A stretch of DNA of 64,000 bases. Origin: Stenopsyche tienmushanensis. Its lineage: Eukaryota > Arthropoda > Insecta > Trichoptera > Stenopsychidae. Below are positions 24,368 through 36,785 of the stretch, one piece after another. Under the pieces are notes generated by a model, which did not search any database, was not told the DNA's origin, and was given only the letters and a program-made list of their open reading frames with translations. Numbering within the stretch: the first letter of the stretch is position 1; each line of letters opens with the position of its first letter. The translations under genes were made by a program, and so were the position numbers. Location of the stretch: positions 310,001 to 374,000 of the forward strand of contig WACJ01000521.1 of assembly GCA_008973525.1 (NCBI GenBank), in the 5' to 3' direction.

Positions 24368-25865
24368 AAAAAATATTCATTATGTGACAACCCTGAACAA
24401 GATTAGGGTTATCACAATGAATAATTTACGGTAAAGTTTACAATTAAGAGCCTCGATTAAGAGCATTTAAAACACATCTGTAGGACGAATCGAATTAAGG
24501 CTTGGATGCCGCACGAACTGTCCAAAGACAATAAAGGAGAGCGACAAAACACGTGCAAAGTTTTGTTGTCAAGACAAAAATTCGCCCACTTTTGCACAGA
24601 CTTGTGACTAGAGTTGAATATGGGGGTTTTTGTGACAATATAAATTTTGAACGTTGAAGGCGAGTCGAACGTCGAGAATTAATCAGGAACAATTCAGTGG
24701 TTCTGCAAGACGACAATGCATGACTATAAAAATCAGGGAATTTAAATGGGAAGAACTTCCACACCCTCCATATTCACCAGACCTGGCTCCGATAAATTAT
24801 CGTCTTTTACAATCTAATAATGAAAATAATAAATAGAAATAAATTATGTTTTGTAAGATTTTATAGATCGGCAAAGACTTTTCGATACATCTAATATTAT
24901 GTACATATTTTTTTAATATCTTATATAAAACTGCATCACATTGCCTTATTGTTATTGTTGTTTCAAATATGAGAATCATGAATGAAAAAGGCAAATAAAA
25001 AGCATCAAATTTATTCATATCGGTTATTGCGAACTGTATAAGTTAGTCCCTTGGTGCTCGTTACAACCGAAAAAATACCGTTTTAGCCTAAATATAACGC
25101 AGTCTCGAAAACAACACATCCTACATGCGTACATTTTGAATTACAAAAATTGAATAGGTATTTATTAAAACAAGAACCAAAAAATATCTCAATCATTTTT
25201 GTTCAATGCTTATAAATGCCATAGTATGCTTGAAAGTTCCTATTTATATTGATTTAAATAAAATATGTTGCATCTTGTCAAATATATTATTAGTAATCAG
25301 TCATCTGTGCATCTGTGGATGACGCTTTCAAAATAAATGAAATATAGTCAAGTCATATTTTTTAAAATCAAACATTTGAAGCAAATAATACTGATATTTG
25401 AGGTCGCTCGCCGGCTGCAACTCGCACACAAATCCGAATTTAGGAATATAAAATATGTCGCCCAAATTGATTTTGACAATTTAACGTTGGTTTTTCAGCA
25501 TTTAATATTTTGACAGTTCTCCTACGCGTTTTGCGTCAGTCAATTCGACATTGCGAAATGAAAGCCCTGTTATTTTTAGCATTTTGGCGTTAAAATGCAA
25601 CGGAATTAAATGAAGGGATGTTTTAAAAGTCTTGACACGTTTTCAGATGGCTGAAAAAAATGACAAAATCGATTTTGTTCGTATTGTGACAGTAACATAC
25701 GTTGCAGAATACATATTAATACAGAGTGCGGCGGAGAAATTACTTTATTTTAAAAACGAATAACACGTAAAGTATAGAAGTAATTAGTTTAATTATTTTT
25801 CCATTTTTCCAGAGACATTTAAAGTATTTGTTTATTATGTTTAAAAAATTATATAATAAAGTTGG
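24368..25865 (+). repeat. large inverted repeat, arm 1
   Basis: The arm matches the reverse complement of 29947-31689 from 'ttcattatgtgacaaccctg' at the outer edge to 'aaaattatataataaagttg' at the inner edge. It includes the segment 'ggtcgctcgccggctgcaac'. Arm 1 is about 245 bp shorter, mainly from deletions in the embedded mariner. It is non-coding apart from the transposase relic. Confidence 0.85.
24497..24850 (+). mobile_element. mariner relic inside arm 1
   Basis: The fragments WMPHELSKDNK, SRQKFAHFCTDL and LPHPPYSPDLAP are mariner transposase motifs in changing frames. The 3' part is deleted relative to the copy at 31010-31540. Confidence 0.7.
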
Positions 25866-28015
25866 CCTCGTTCGTGCGTTCGTTTGACATTTTCCGTCGT
25901 TCGTCAGTCATGGCCGATTTTTTTTCTGTTAGGTTAAGACGCTCGCCCAAACGCGCCAAAACTTTGACGGTTGGACTTAACCTCAACTTTGCAAAGGTCA
26001 GTCTCGCCGATTGTTATCTTGTTTGGGGCGGTTTGTTTGACATTTAGCGTTTATCCCGCGTTTCGATCGGGACCGGGAGAGCGTCGGGCGTCGTCTGGTC
26101 GCCCGCCGGGGTCGACTCGTTCGTCGCTCGCGAGATTTTTTCATGAAAGAGACGCCCTCAAAGGTCATCGAGCATCAGAGCACGCTACACTATTTACAAT
26201 GTGGCTCGTGATTTGTAGCAGATTTGCTACGGCGTAGGCGTAAAACGGCGGTTCGTAGACCCTCAGTGCGTCCCGCTCGCGCGCGGGAAATGCACGTCGG
26301 GCCAACGGGGAGGGTCGGACCGGAAACGCTAAAACGTTTTAGACCTGTGGATCCAGAACTGACAGCTATACTTCCCGTCGAATTAAGCTTAATGGGTCAA
26401 ACCGTAAACATTCCCCATAAGGCTTCAGCGCAAATTAAAACGACGAGATCGACATTAATGGGTTGCAAACAATCCATGGCGTTTTGAACTTTCATCGACC
26501 GGATACCCAGACGATCAATATTGATATTTATTTTGCGATTTTGTATCGCGTTCGAGCATAAATAGTATTGTTGTCGCGTTTGAATGCGAGCGCGCGTTTC
26601 CCGCGCAAAATTTTGCTCCCGTTCGATCGGAAAGTGTATACGCCAAATCGGGCATTTGAGAATACATCGCTTACATGTTTGTTAGATTTCCATCTATTGA
26701 ATAAAATAAACACGCAAACGTTCGTATAAAATCGGTTGGAGAGCGAACGTCACGGGGTTGAAGAATTTAAGACGAAAATATGCGTCGGCGGCGATGGATA
26801 AATACACATAAATGCGCGACGTGCGTGCGAGTGCACTGGTGTCAGAACCACGTGCACTTGCATCAGATGATTAATTCACTTGTTTTAAAAAGTTTCGATC
26901 CTATGTCGCTGGGTATGAATTTATTTTTTGACATTTGTGCGTAAATGGGTCAGAAAATTCGCACAATACAAGTTGTGGGAATTTATGTGGAATATGAATA
27001 TAAACGATTGGTGCGATTATTGTGCATTTTTAATTGATGAAAAATGTTTTCAGTGCGAAACGTCAGATGGGTAGCGTGTTGTTTGGGTGATAATGTGTGT
27101 ATCCGGGTTTGATGTTTAACATTGTGGCGCGGATCGCAGGGGGTCAGATCGAAGGGAAAAGGCCACGTGAGATGAGACGAGGGGTAGCTGGGAGAGTCGG
27201 AAGGAACGAAGGACGACGGCAGGGAAGCTGACATGGCGCAGGACCAAAGCGGAGAAGATGGACTTACCTCAAATCCTGACCCAAACAAACGGGTGGTCGC
27301 GGCGCTGGCGTCGCGGCGCTGGTGTGTCGCGACTGGACGGGCGGACGGGCACCGGTAGACTGGCAGTCCGGGCGCAGGCCCGCGCCGGTCGATACCTCCC
27401 CCCCCGGATCCCTCCGGCCCCTCTACGTCATCCTCTACGAGTCCCTCTACGAGAGCCCCTACGACGCTACCCCTCAGCCTTTGTTCGGGAGCGTGGGACG
27501 TCACCGTACGCCGACTTATCCGGAAAAACTTTTCAACGCCGGCTCCAAAACCGCTCAGATTCGAATCTCCCGCCTGCGACATTTAGAGAGCTTCCCAGCG
27601 ATCCGATAGATGTCGATATCGGCGACCGCATCATTTTCATTGCCCATTGTTTCCACGCACAAACTTCTCCGCAACGAAACAAACTTAACACTCGAAAGAC
27701 CCCCAAACTTCGTTCGAGTTCCAGGATCGAACCAAGAACATGAACAATATCATATGAAATATTGTTATTATGATTGTCACAATAACATTGAATCGCGTTT
27801 GTGACGTGTCAATATAAAGCGGATTACTCATTGAACACCCTTATTAAATATTAATAATATTGTAATATTTTGAAATCTAATAACCGATGCGGTAATATTA
27901 TACATCCAATCCATTCAGATCAAACGAAAGCCCAGCATTTGATGATGATTCGACAGCTTCGTGTATTCAACTACTATTAAATAACTATTTCAATCATATT
28001 ATATTAACAGTACTA
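25866..28015. promoter_or_regulatory. CpG-rich island between the inverted arms
   Basis: From about 26040 to 27750 the DNA is far richer in G+C and CpG than anything else in the left half, with blocks such as 'gcgtcgggcgtcgtctggtc'. Such islands in insects often mark promoters or first exons. No domain is recognised on either strand. The only structural hint of a transcript is the donor described under 27267-27582. Confidence 0.45.
27267..27582 (-). CDS. possible first exon, unknown product
   Basis: A reverse-strand frame starts at 27582 (MSQAGDSNLSGFGAGVEKFF...) and runs open to a near-consensus donor, GAG|GTAAGTCC, at 27266. That would be a 316-bp exon of low-complexity Gly, Arg, Ser and Val-Glu-Gly repeats. 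No family is recognised. A partly overlapping frame on the other strand (27258-27743) is equally open, and high G+C lengthens open frames by chance, so this may be a 5' UTR exon or no exon. No downstream acceptor could be assigned. Confidence 0.2.
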
Positions 28016-28886
28016 GGGTAGGCTGAAAACTAATGCACACATGCTTGTTAATGTTGTTAAAAAAATAAATTCGTAATTTAAAAATATATATATTATATCG
28101 TTTTTAAAGCATCAAAATGACATGTCAAAAAAGATGCAAGTCCATGGTGTGGAACAATTTTTTCATTCAGGCTTACTTGAAACAAAAAATCAAAAAGATT
28201 CTTAATCTATAAGCATTTCGCCATTGCAGTATCGTTAATGAATAGTTTTTGTTTAAAAATAACAAAATGGCGCTGGTTTGAAAAAATGGTTGGAAAAAAC
28301 GCCTTTTTTTGGGGGTATTTTTTAATATAAAACGTAATATAAAATAAAAATTTTGATCTGATTTTGTGAAGTGCCATAGCTATATATATTTAAAATAAGC
28401 TCATAAAATTTCAGTCCAATCGGCAAATTGGTTTTTCAAAATTCTTTCCACAACACATGCAAAAATATCATTTCGAGAAAAACGCGTTTAAAGTTTTAAG
28501 TACCACAAAATTGTTAAAAAGGAAAATATACTACTAATCAACGATTCCAGCTTCATAAAAAAATCTTCAGCTACCTCAGACTATTCTTTTTTGGCTGATT
28601 TGGCGTATCTGTGAACTGTTCTAGCTTATTTAGAAGATTCGAAGTCTTAGTGGTTGACAAGGCGCATACATTCTAATTTGCGCGTCTCCATGAATCGCAA
28701 TGCATCTTTTTATCCATTATTTTTGAAATACATATAAATACTTCGTTAAAGATACAGGTTTCAGTATATGTTGCGATTTCTAGTATTTTTTGCCATAAAA
28801 AACTTTAATTTACTTTTTATCTGACCTTGCAATTTGTTTTTGATTGCGCTCTACAAGTATATGTGCATTAGTTTTCAGCCTATCCC
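28016..28886. mobile_element. non-autonomous TIR element
   Basis: 'gggtaggctgaaaactaatg' plus 'cacacatgcttgt' at the left edge is inverted at the right edge (28853-28886). The enclosed 0.8 kb has no transposase frame. One flank carries TA. It sits in the spacer of the large inverted repeat. Confidence 0.75.
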
Positions 28887-29946
28887 CAAACTTCTAAAGG
28901 TTTTTAATCTTTTTGTCCATAAGATAATCTGGTCATACCCATTATGATTTTGTGATGACTTTTTTAATAGTAGCTTTGTATTGATCTTACCAAATCTTAT
29001 AGAATTTAATATTAAATAAATTTTTCGAGAAAAAAGGATATTTCTATTTATGTAGCTAATAAAATAGGTTTGGCCGTTTATAGGATATCACGTTTTTCTT
29101 CATGTTTCATTAAAAAATTTAATCCTTTCGCTCCATAAAATAATCTATGATATTTCTTACGCTGATTATATGTCTGTAAAAATTAGATTAGGATATTTCA
29201 TACGATAGTTTGTTTAGCTATAATATTTCATTGACGGGAATAAATTAAGCCTTTCATGGACAGAAGGGTTAAACTGGGATCCGTGAGGTCATTACCGGGG
29301 GTCTGTAAAATTATAAAATATGCTTATGAAGCATAAACATGTTGAAATCGTGGTTGAAATACCAATTTTTAATTTAAAAAAAACTCTTGACGTTCACAGC
29401 CTACATAGCGCGCATCGCAATAGGAAACCGCGCACATCGAGATTCGAAGGTTAGAATTTAAAGACGTAAATTGCCTAGGCTTAGCATGGGGGTCTGCAAA
29501 AAAATGTCAACCCTCCCCCAATTTTCATTTAACATATTAGTTAAAAGTGTATGTATATCATTACGTTTTCGGTGCGTGCAGCAGGGAAACTTCCTTATTT
29601 AAAACGCGCACCCTAAAGCGACAATTATTCTGATAAGAATGAGATAGCACTCATTTGAAAGAGTCTATCATGTAAATTTACAAACAATAACGCAATGGAC
29701 GAGGGAAGAGCACGTGTTCGCCTTAGAGGCGTACTTTTCAAGCGGCCGCTTAATCAACGCCACGCAACGTGCATTCAGGAATCACTTTAATATCGCGCCG
29801 GTAAGTCATATTCCTGATCGAAAATCGATCATTTTATAGATGGACAGCTTTAGAAAAATCCATGATGTGCAGGAAAAATCCTTGACGTTCAATAACTTCC
29901 AGGAGAAGAAAGTCGACTCATTGATATACATTGACCAAAATGGAGA
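28887..29946. other. AT-rich spacer with inverted similarity to 23340-23600
   Basis: The stretch around 28920-29100 ('cccattatgattttgtgatg', 'ctaataaaataggtttggcc') is a diverged inverted copy of the interior of the foldback-like element. The rest of the interval shows no gene. Confidence 0.45.
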
Positions 29947-31689
29947 CCAACTTAATTATATAATTTTTAAAACATAATAAACAAATATTTTAAATGTCTC
30001 TCTGTAAAATGGAAAAATAATTAAACTAATATCTCCTATACTTTTTGTGTTATTCGTTTTTAAAATAAGGTAGTTTCCCCGCCGCACTTTATATTAATAT
30101 GTATTCTGCAACGTATGTTACTGTCACAATGCGAACAAAATCGATTTTGTCATTTTTTTCAACCATCTGAAAACGTGTCAAGACTTTTAAAACATCCCTT
30201 CATTTGATTCCGTTGCATTTTAACGCCAAAAAGCTAAAAAATAACAGGGCTTTCATTTCGCAATGTCGAATTGACTGACGCAAAACGCGTAGGAGAACCG
30301 TCAAAATACTAAATGCTGAAAAACCAACGTTGAATTGTCAAAATCAATTTGGGCGACATATTTTATATTCCTAAATTCGGATTCGTGTACGAGTTGCAGC
30401 CGGCGAGCGACCTCAAATATCAGTATTATTTGATTCAAATATTTGATGTAAAAAAAATATTTCTTTGGATATATTTCATTTATTTTGAAAGCGTCACCCA
30501 CAGATGCACAGATGACTGGTTATTAAAAATATATTTGACAAGATGCAACATATTTTATTTAAAATCAATATAAAAAGGAACTTTCAAGCATACTATTGCA
30601 TTTTTAAGCATTGAACAACAATGATTGAGATATTTTTTTGTTCTTGTTTTAATAAATACCTATTCAATTTTTATAATTCAACTTTTCTTTGCATTCCTTG
30701 TCCAAAATGTGTGTATATAGGTCGTGTTGTATTCGAGACTGCGTTATATTTAGGCAGAAACGGTATTTTTTCGGTTGTAACGAGCACCAAGGGACTAACT
30801 TAAACAGTTCGCAATAACCGATATGAATAAATTTGATGCTTTTTATTTGCCTTTTTCATTCATGATTCTCATATTTGAAACAACGATAACAATAAGGCAA
30901 TGTGATGCAGTTTTATATTAGATATTAAAAAAATATGTACATAATACTAGATGTTTCGAAAAGTCTTTGCCGATTGTTTCACAATGAATGAATTTTTGTA
31001 TTTTTATTAAAATTTTTATCTATAAAATCTTACAAAACATAATTTATTTCATTACTATATACTATTTCACATAGGTTTTCGAAATTTTCAATTCCTCTTT
31101 TGAAAAATTCTTCTGTTTTTGAGTCGAAATATGTACAAATATGATTTTCGAGTTCAGTTGCATTTCAAAAGCGTTTATACTTTAAAGAAAGTGCCATAAA
31201 TTGTAAAAGACGATAATTCATCGGAGCCAGGTCTGGTGAATATGGAGGGTGTGGAAGTTCTTCCCATTTAAATTCCCTGATTTTTATAGTCATGCATTGT
31301 CGTCTTGCAGAACCACTGAATTGTTCCTGATTAATTCTCGACGTTCGACTCGCCTTTAACGTTCAAAACTTATATTGTCACAAAAACCCCCATTTTCAAC
31401 TCTAGTCACAAGTCTGTGCAAAAGTGGGCGAATTTTTGTCTTGATAATAAAACTTTGCACGTGTTTTATCGCTCTTCTTTGTTATCTTTGGACAGTTCGT
31501 GCGGCATCCAAGCCTCTATTTGATTCGTCCTTCAGATATGTTTTAAATGATCTTAATCGAGGATCTGTTTCATTTTGTAAACTAAAATCGACATGTCTTT
31601 ATGGTAAACTTCACCGTAAATCATTCATGGCCTTTGTGATAGCCCTAATCTTGTTCAGGGTTGTCACAACACTTAATGAATATTTTTTG
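29947..31689 (-). repeat. large inverted repeat, arm 2
   Basis: Reverse-complement partner of 24368-25865 and the longer of the two. Collinear blocks include 'aaatgctgaaaaaccaacgt', 'caaatcaatttgggcgacat'-like sequence, 'gcaataaccgatatgaataa' and the outer 'cttgttcagggttgtcacaa'. The arms could pair as a hairpin with a 4.1-kb loop. Confidence 0.85.
31010..31540 (-). mobile_element. mariner relic inside arm 2
   Basis: Reverse-strand pieces include LPHPPYSPDLAPMNYRLLQF, CTYFDSKTEEFFKRGIE and an N-terminal-side WMPHEL-like stretch. Stops and shifts are frequent. This copy keeps about 180 bp that arm 1 has lost. Confidence 0.7.
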
Positions 31690-32154
31690 TTAATATTGTA
31701 TACATTTTTTGTACAGTTTCTAGCATAATATGAACCCATCAACGCTCTTGGCTCTAAATCTTCTAAAATAGATAGAACAGCTCGCAGAGACGTCAGATCA
31801 GCCAAAAAAGACAAAGATGAGATAGCTGAAGGATTGCTTAATGAAGCTGGAGTCGCTGATTAGTAGTATGTTTTATTTTTTAGTACTTAAAACCAGGGCC
31901 GTAACTAGGGGGTGGCAAAGCAGGCGCTCGCCACCGGCGCAACTGGGCTTGGGGCGCAAAACGCAGAATACCGACCCAATCAAGAGTTGTATATGGTTTT
32001 TATTTTATATGACCATTCTACTTTACATTAATCAACACTGACTGACTCTGTCCGTTTTTATAATATATACTGAGTTGTCTAATCCCTATTTTCTTCGTCA
32101 TTGGGCCGATCCAGCCGGCATAAGCTCACAATAAACTAAAGACAACAATATTTT
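31690..32154. other. intergenic, nothing recognised
   Basis: No gene. A short stretch near 31750 ('ggctctaaatcttctaaaat') resembles sequence near 19290, suggesting another low-copy repeat. Confidence 0.5.
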
Positions 32155-32795
32155 CGACCGATTATAAAATTTAAACAACCCACACGATCAGTCTTCTTCG
32201 AACAACTCCGTCTTGTGTTAAGAGTTCGTAATCGTTCTGTAGACATGTTCGTTTATGGCGTTCGATCGCGAGGCGTTCATTCGTCATGTTAGCGGTCCGA
32301 AAAGCGGACCAGTTGGACCTACAGACCTTGTGGCCACTCTATCTTCTTTTTTTAGGGCTTTTTGCGACATTTTCGGGAATAAATGCGTACCTGGGGCTTT
32401 TTATGATCTGTACGATCATGAAAACCCCCACAGTCTATATTCGCGAACGAGTCTATACTTACCCCCACCTATAAGAACTATATATAAAAACTATATTGAT
32501 GACATTTTTTGAAAGGACAATCTTATCTGCTAGCTCATGCACTTACAGTCGACCGTTATCCAATACCATTTTGTGGATTTTCTTCACCATTCTGGGGTGG
32601 TTACATCAATTGGTCGACCACTGCACTGTTCGCCTTGGCAGCTCATACAGCCTCGTCTAACCTTTCCTTTGCCACGATTTATTTACTACAATTCGACTCT
32701 AATAAAAGGAATATCGATATGAAATATAATAGAAACGGGGTTCAGAATTTTTCAAAATTTCATATGGTGTACCAAATACATATCATGGTAGCGCA
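32155..32795 (+). repeat. composite repeat, copy 2 (open peptide frame)
   Basis: Direct copy of 15066-15790. Here the peptide repeat is uninterrupted: an 85-residue frame (32255-32512) begins MAFDREAFIRHVSGPKSGP, continues GPTDLVATL, NKCVPGAFYDLYDHENP, and ends IDDIF at a stop. The following reversed mariner fragment (32515-32650) lacks about 140 bp present in copy 1. I do not recognise the peptide. It looks like a mobile or multicopy coding relic and not a host gene. Confidence 0.6.
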
Positions 32796-35011
32796 TGGGT
32801 GTTTTTTTAGTTTTTTTTTTAAACAACAACCGCCTTCTATACGTTGGGTCGGGTACTTTTGGGACTATCTTCGTATATTATTTTAAAATATTAATTATAA
32901 TAATAATTAATATATAGCATTTATAATAGTATTATTTAACTTTTAGTCTCCGGGGGGGAGTCTCGACGTTTAAAAAAATAAATCGATATCTGAAAATGTG
33001 ATAAATTCATAGTTTCTGCTTTAAATTTAGCACAAAATTGGATATAAAAATATAAGGTGGTAAAGACACAGCGTGGAACCTTCCTGTCAAATGGCCCTTA
33101 GATGGGATTAAGTTGATACGGTGACCCCCTACTACAAAGAAGACACCACAAAGAAGGCACTCTACAACTAAATTTATAAGCTTTCCCCTGTTATGTCCCT
33201 AAATTTTTGCATAGCTGTTCCAGCTTTCTTTTTAATTACAATGCACTCCGTCAATTTTGCTTAATATTTATATTTCATAACAATTCTGGCGTGTGTCAAT
33301 ATTTTGCTTACCAGTCGTATTTCTGGCACGTGCTCAATATTTGATGATTCTTAACTTCATATATCGTAACGTATTTTTCATACAAATACTTATATTTTTC
33401 CAGAACTGCATATCTTTGCATATTAATTATATTTCGTAATAATGAAATTGTTTACGCCTAATTACGTCAGACTTGTTATTTCCTATTGTAAAATTGACAC
33501 GTGCCCATACTTGCAAATAGACACTTTTACTGTTTAAATAGTCGGTGCCTCGACGGTACAGAAGGATTCATTCTTCGATTATTCTTGCGAGCAGAGCATT
33601 AAATTGCTTAATTGACTGTTGAGTCAATTTATATCGTTACATTTTCATCATGTAACTTCTCGAGGACAGTCCTGGAGGATACTCTTTATCTTTCTTCTGG
33701 ACTCACCTCTCGTCACCATCATCTTTAAATGTGTACTATTACATTACTGTACCATTTAAATCTACAATAAAATATATACAACAGAACTTCGTTTAAATTA
33801 CAAGAAGATATCAGCTACAAGCTTACACCAACGAGGAATCAACCTGCCTACAGAAAAAGTTCATAACACCCCCAAAAAAAAAACGAACGAAAAAAACCTA
33901 TTTTATTTTTTGCATTTTGTACACACAGCGGCATTCAACTTTTGATCCGGGATGTTTGATGGTGATCGTTCGTCATTTGACCTCATAAATATTAAATTTT
34001 GCTCGTTAATTAGGTTTATTTAATGGAAAAATGTCTTCAGTGGTAAATTCACAAACCGATCTTGCTTAATTGTGATGAGTCTCCCCGAGGATAGACGAAA
34101 TTCTCTCGCAAATCCCGTGGGAATCGCTCATTATATGAAGTTTTAAACATGAGAGAAGAGCTGAAAAGTATTATACAAAATATAAACATGACAAAGCGGA
34201 ATATAAATTACGTTCGATTAAAAATTTACATATTTCCTAAAAGGACCTCTTATTTATTCACATTTTCTACGAGCCATAATTTATTCTGGACCTATTACTC
34301 CAAGTGGGGCGTTCTCCTTTGAGGTTTATTATTAATATGATACTAATCCCTTAATCCTTAATTTCGTGCCTGACTTGCTACGATCTAAAATTAAATATAT
34401 CTAAAATCGGTATATTATAAAGTGTTACGCTAAACTTCGCTATGCATACATAGGCAACTATTTCGCATAGACGTTTCGTATTAATCTGTTATAAATTCAT
34501 TACAATAATATAAATCAAGCTATTTATAAATGGAATACTTTTATTGAATTTAAAGTTAAAATATATACGGTAAAACATATTAAAATAACATCCCGGATAA
34601 ATAATTTGATATGGATAAAGGTCACGATAGAGTGGTTTTTATACGTGATGTGAAACCTCCAAGGGATTAATAGATGAGTAGACAAAATATAAACAAAATA
34701 TTGGTCAGATTCAATGATAATATCTTGGAAATATGCTATAAATTCTGATGTAATTTTGTAAATCTGTTGCTGAAACAATCCATATATGAATGAACACAAA
34801 CAAAAAGATTTCGTTCAGTATTAACAGATGGTGTTGAGCAATTATAATGGAAAAACATTTTCTTTTTAAACACATTTTAGATAAAAAATAAAGAAATAAA
34901 GGTATTGTGTTCGGCGAATATTTCAACACGATTAAAACAGTGCTTTATTTACAAAATTGCATTTATTAAAATATTAAATGATTTGATCATCCGTGTATAT
35001 AAAAAAAATGA
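32796..35011. other. AT-rich intergenic, no gene seen
   Basis: No gene was found downstream of BACURD copy A. A TTTATT (AATAAA on the minus strand) at 34944-34949 is the likely poly(A) signal for copy A, 63 bp past its stop. A stretch at 33540-33790 with an AATAAA may be an LTR tail but has no partner. Confidence 0.45.
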
Positions 35012-35914
35012 TCACAACATAACAACATTGCGCGTAATAATATCCGTTTCTTCGTTTATCCTCGCCTCAGGAAATTCGACTTTGGTGTACATTTTATCAG
35101 TCTCATACACGTTAGACGTACAACACACCGTTGCACAATTTATTCCGTCCTTGTAAAACGACCAGCAGCAGATCTCCTCCGAGATGTCGTCCACGTCCTT
35201 GATGAACACGACGCCGCCCTTGAACCGCAGCGACAGCTTATCGAACAGTTCCATGTTCCTCAGGAGGTTGTCGTCTGACGTGTTTGTATAAGAATATTTA
35301 TTATTGTGTCGGTTGATGAGCAATTTCACAACTGGCTGCAAAGCGGATTAAAACAAACGATTAATATTAACGCGCAGACTCGAATCGTATCGTGCAAATT
35401 TACACGCACCTTTGTAGTTGAGCTAATAAGGTATCCGGCTTCGTTACTGGAGGTGACTAAGGGTACTCTACATATAAGCTCTGTTTCGTTCTCTTCTTTG
35501 GTTAAAATCTTCTGGCACAATTCCGCTAAAACGTTTACTCTAAAATAATTTGCTTCGACTAATAACTCGGCTATATCTTTACGACTATCCGGTAATGAAA
35601 TAGAGCCATCTCTTAAAAAATCTAATATTGTTCCGAAATGCTTCCCGCAACGATCGATACCTATACAACCTGCAAAAATCATATATTAATCACGCGTTAA
35701 AAATATTTATAGGACGCGCATATCGAATAATAAATTTACCATCCGAGTCTTTAAGCGTATCTGCCTGACCGTCGTTAAACATCGATTGCAGCAGAGTGTC
35801 ATGTTTGGTTAGTATTGCGACCGTGGTGTAGAAAAAGCTTCCGCCCACGTTTAATTTCACATATTTCGTAGGATATTTGATTTCACATGCCTTTGCTTTT
35901 TGATCATCAGACAT
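35012..35914 (-). CDS. BACURD-like BTB/T1 protein, copy A
   Basis: Three exons give 252 residues: 35914-35740, 35669-35410 and 35335-35012, all with GT-AG borders. The start MSDDQKAK is followed by the T1-type BTB fold (about residues 18-120: [20 protein letters not shown], then [19 protein letters not shown]) and the C-terminal BACURD domain ([42 protein letters not shown]). Family members are substrate adaptors for CUL3 ubiquitin ligase, best known for RhoA turnover. Copy A is the most diverged: the usual GW[IV]LIDRCGKH start of exon 2 is [11 protein letters not shown], and the protein stops soon after EARINEET, lacking the acidic tail of copy C. Exon 2 has exactly the same length (260 bp) and the introns the same phases as in B and C. 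Confidence 0.92.
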
Positions 35915-36214
35915 CTTTTTAGCTGAGACACATCACACTGCAACAATAAAAATGTAATAATATAACAAAGACATTTTAATTGGTTGTTAAAAATCATTTT
36001 CTTGTCAGAATGTTGAAGATAAAAACTAAATTGCTAGAGTAGAACTTAAAAATATTGTCCTCGTATTTATTTATTTATATCGTCGAGATGCCGCCCACTT
36101 CTCTCCGCCTACATTAAACCATTTTACATTGTGTACAATTTTACAATGATCATATAGTGTTCACTTTTGCATTCAATATATACAGAGAAATTGGAACTCT
36201 TCTCCAACAAGACA

Positions 36215-36450
36215 TCAGCTCAGATATGCAATAAATTAATGAAAGAATAAATTTATCTCGGATCCTGCATCTCGGACTAAATTGACGACGATCTGGAAAT
36301 TAAGAGAAGAGTGCGAATGACTAAAAACGGAGTCACGGCTGAATGTAGTTTGAAAAAATAGAAGCATAACCGATGCAATTAAATGCGTCTAGTCTGTTCA
36401 TATGACTTTAAGGAGTTGAAACTTGCACGATGAGAGCACATTAAATCTCG
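36215..36450 (+). mobile_element. RTE-clade LINE fragment
   Basis: Broken frames read DDDLEIKRRVRMTKNGVTAE, then RSITDA-like and GVETCTMRAH. These match the thumb and post-RT region of the RTE copy at 5905-6956 (DAEIRRRIGMAKNAMSQ, RSITNATKMRLV, GVETWTMRA). The fragment is short and dead. Confidence 0.65.
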
Positions 36451-36604
36451 ATATACTATCTATATTAATATATATTATCAAATATCGATATGAAATATAA
36501 TACGGGGTTTTAGAATCTCATATGGCGTACTAAATACGTAGCATCATAAGGGTTAAGAAGAAGTATATTTGAAAAAGAATACAGGATATTATTAATTGAC
36601 ACTT

Positions 36605-36785
36605 GTTGACTATTTTTCCACATAATCACCATCCCGTTCAATGGATGTGGTGAGCCATGGCATAGGCTTCTTTATGTCCTCCTTGAAGAACTCTCCCGCC
36701 AGTTCCTTCCCCCATTTCAGAGCCTCTTTCTGCACTTGCTTGTTGATTGAAAATTTAATTCCACCCGTGTGTGCCTTCAAGATAT
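36605..36785 (-). mobile_element. mariner-type transposase C-terminus
   Basis: The reverse frame ends LTTSIERDGDYVEK then stop, preceded by KWGKELAGEFFKEDIKKPM. It is the same tail as at 1776. Unusually for this window, about 55 codons are still open. Confidence 0.55.

Noticed and set aside
27258..27743. 161-codon plus-strand frame in the CpG-rich island as a gene
   Set aside because: Low-complexity, no domain, overlapped by an equally long antisense frame. High G+C alone explains its length.
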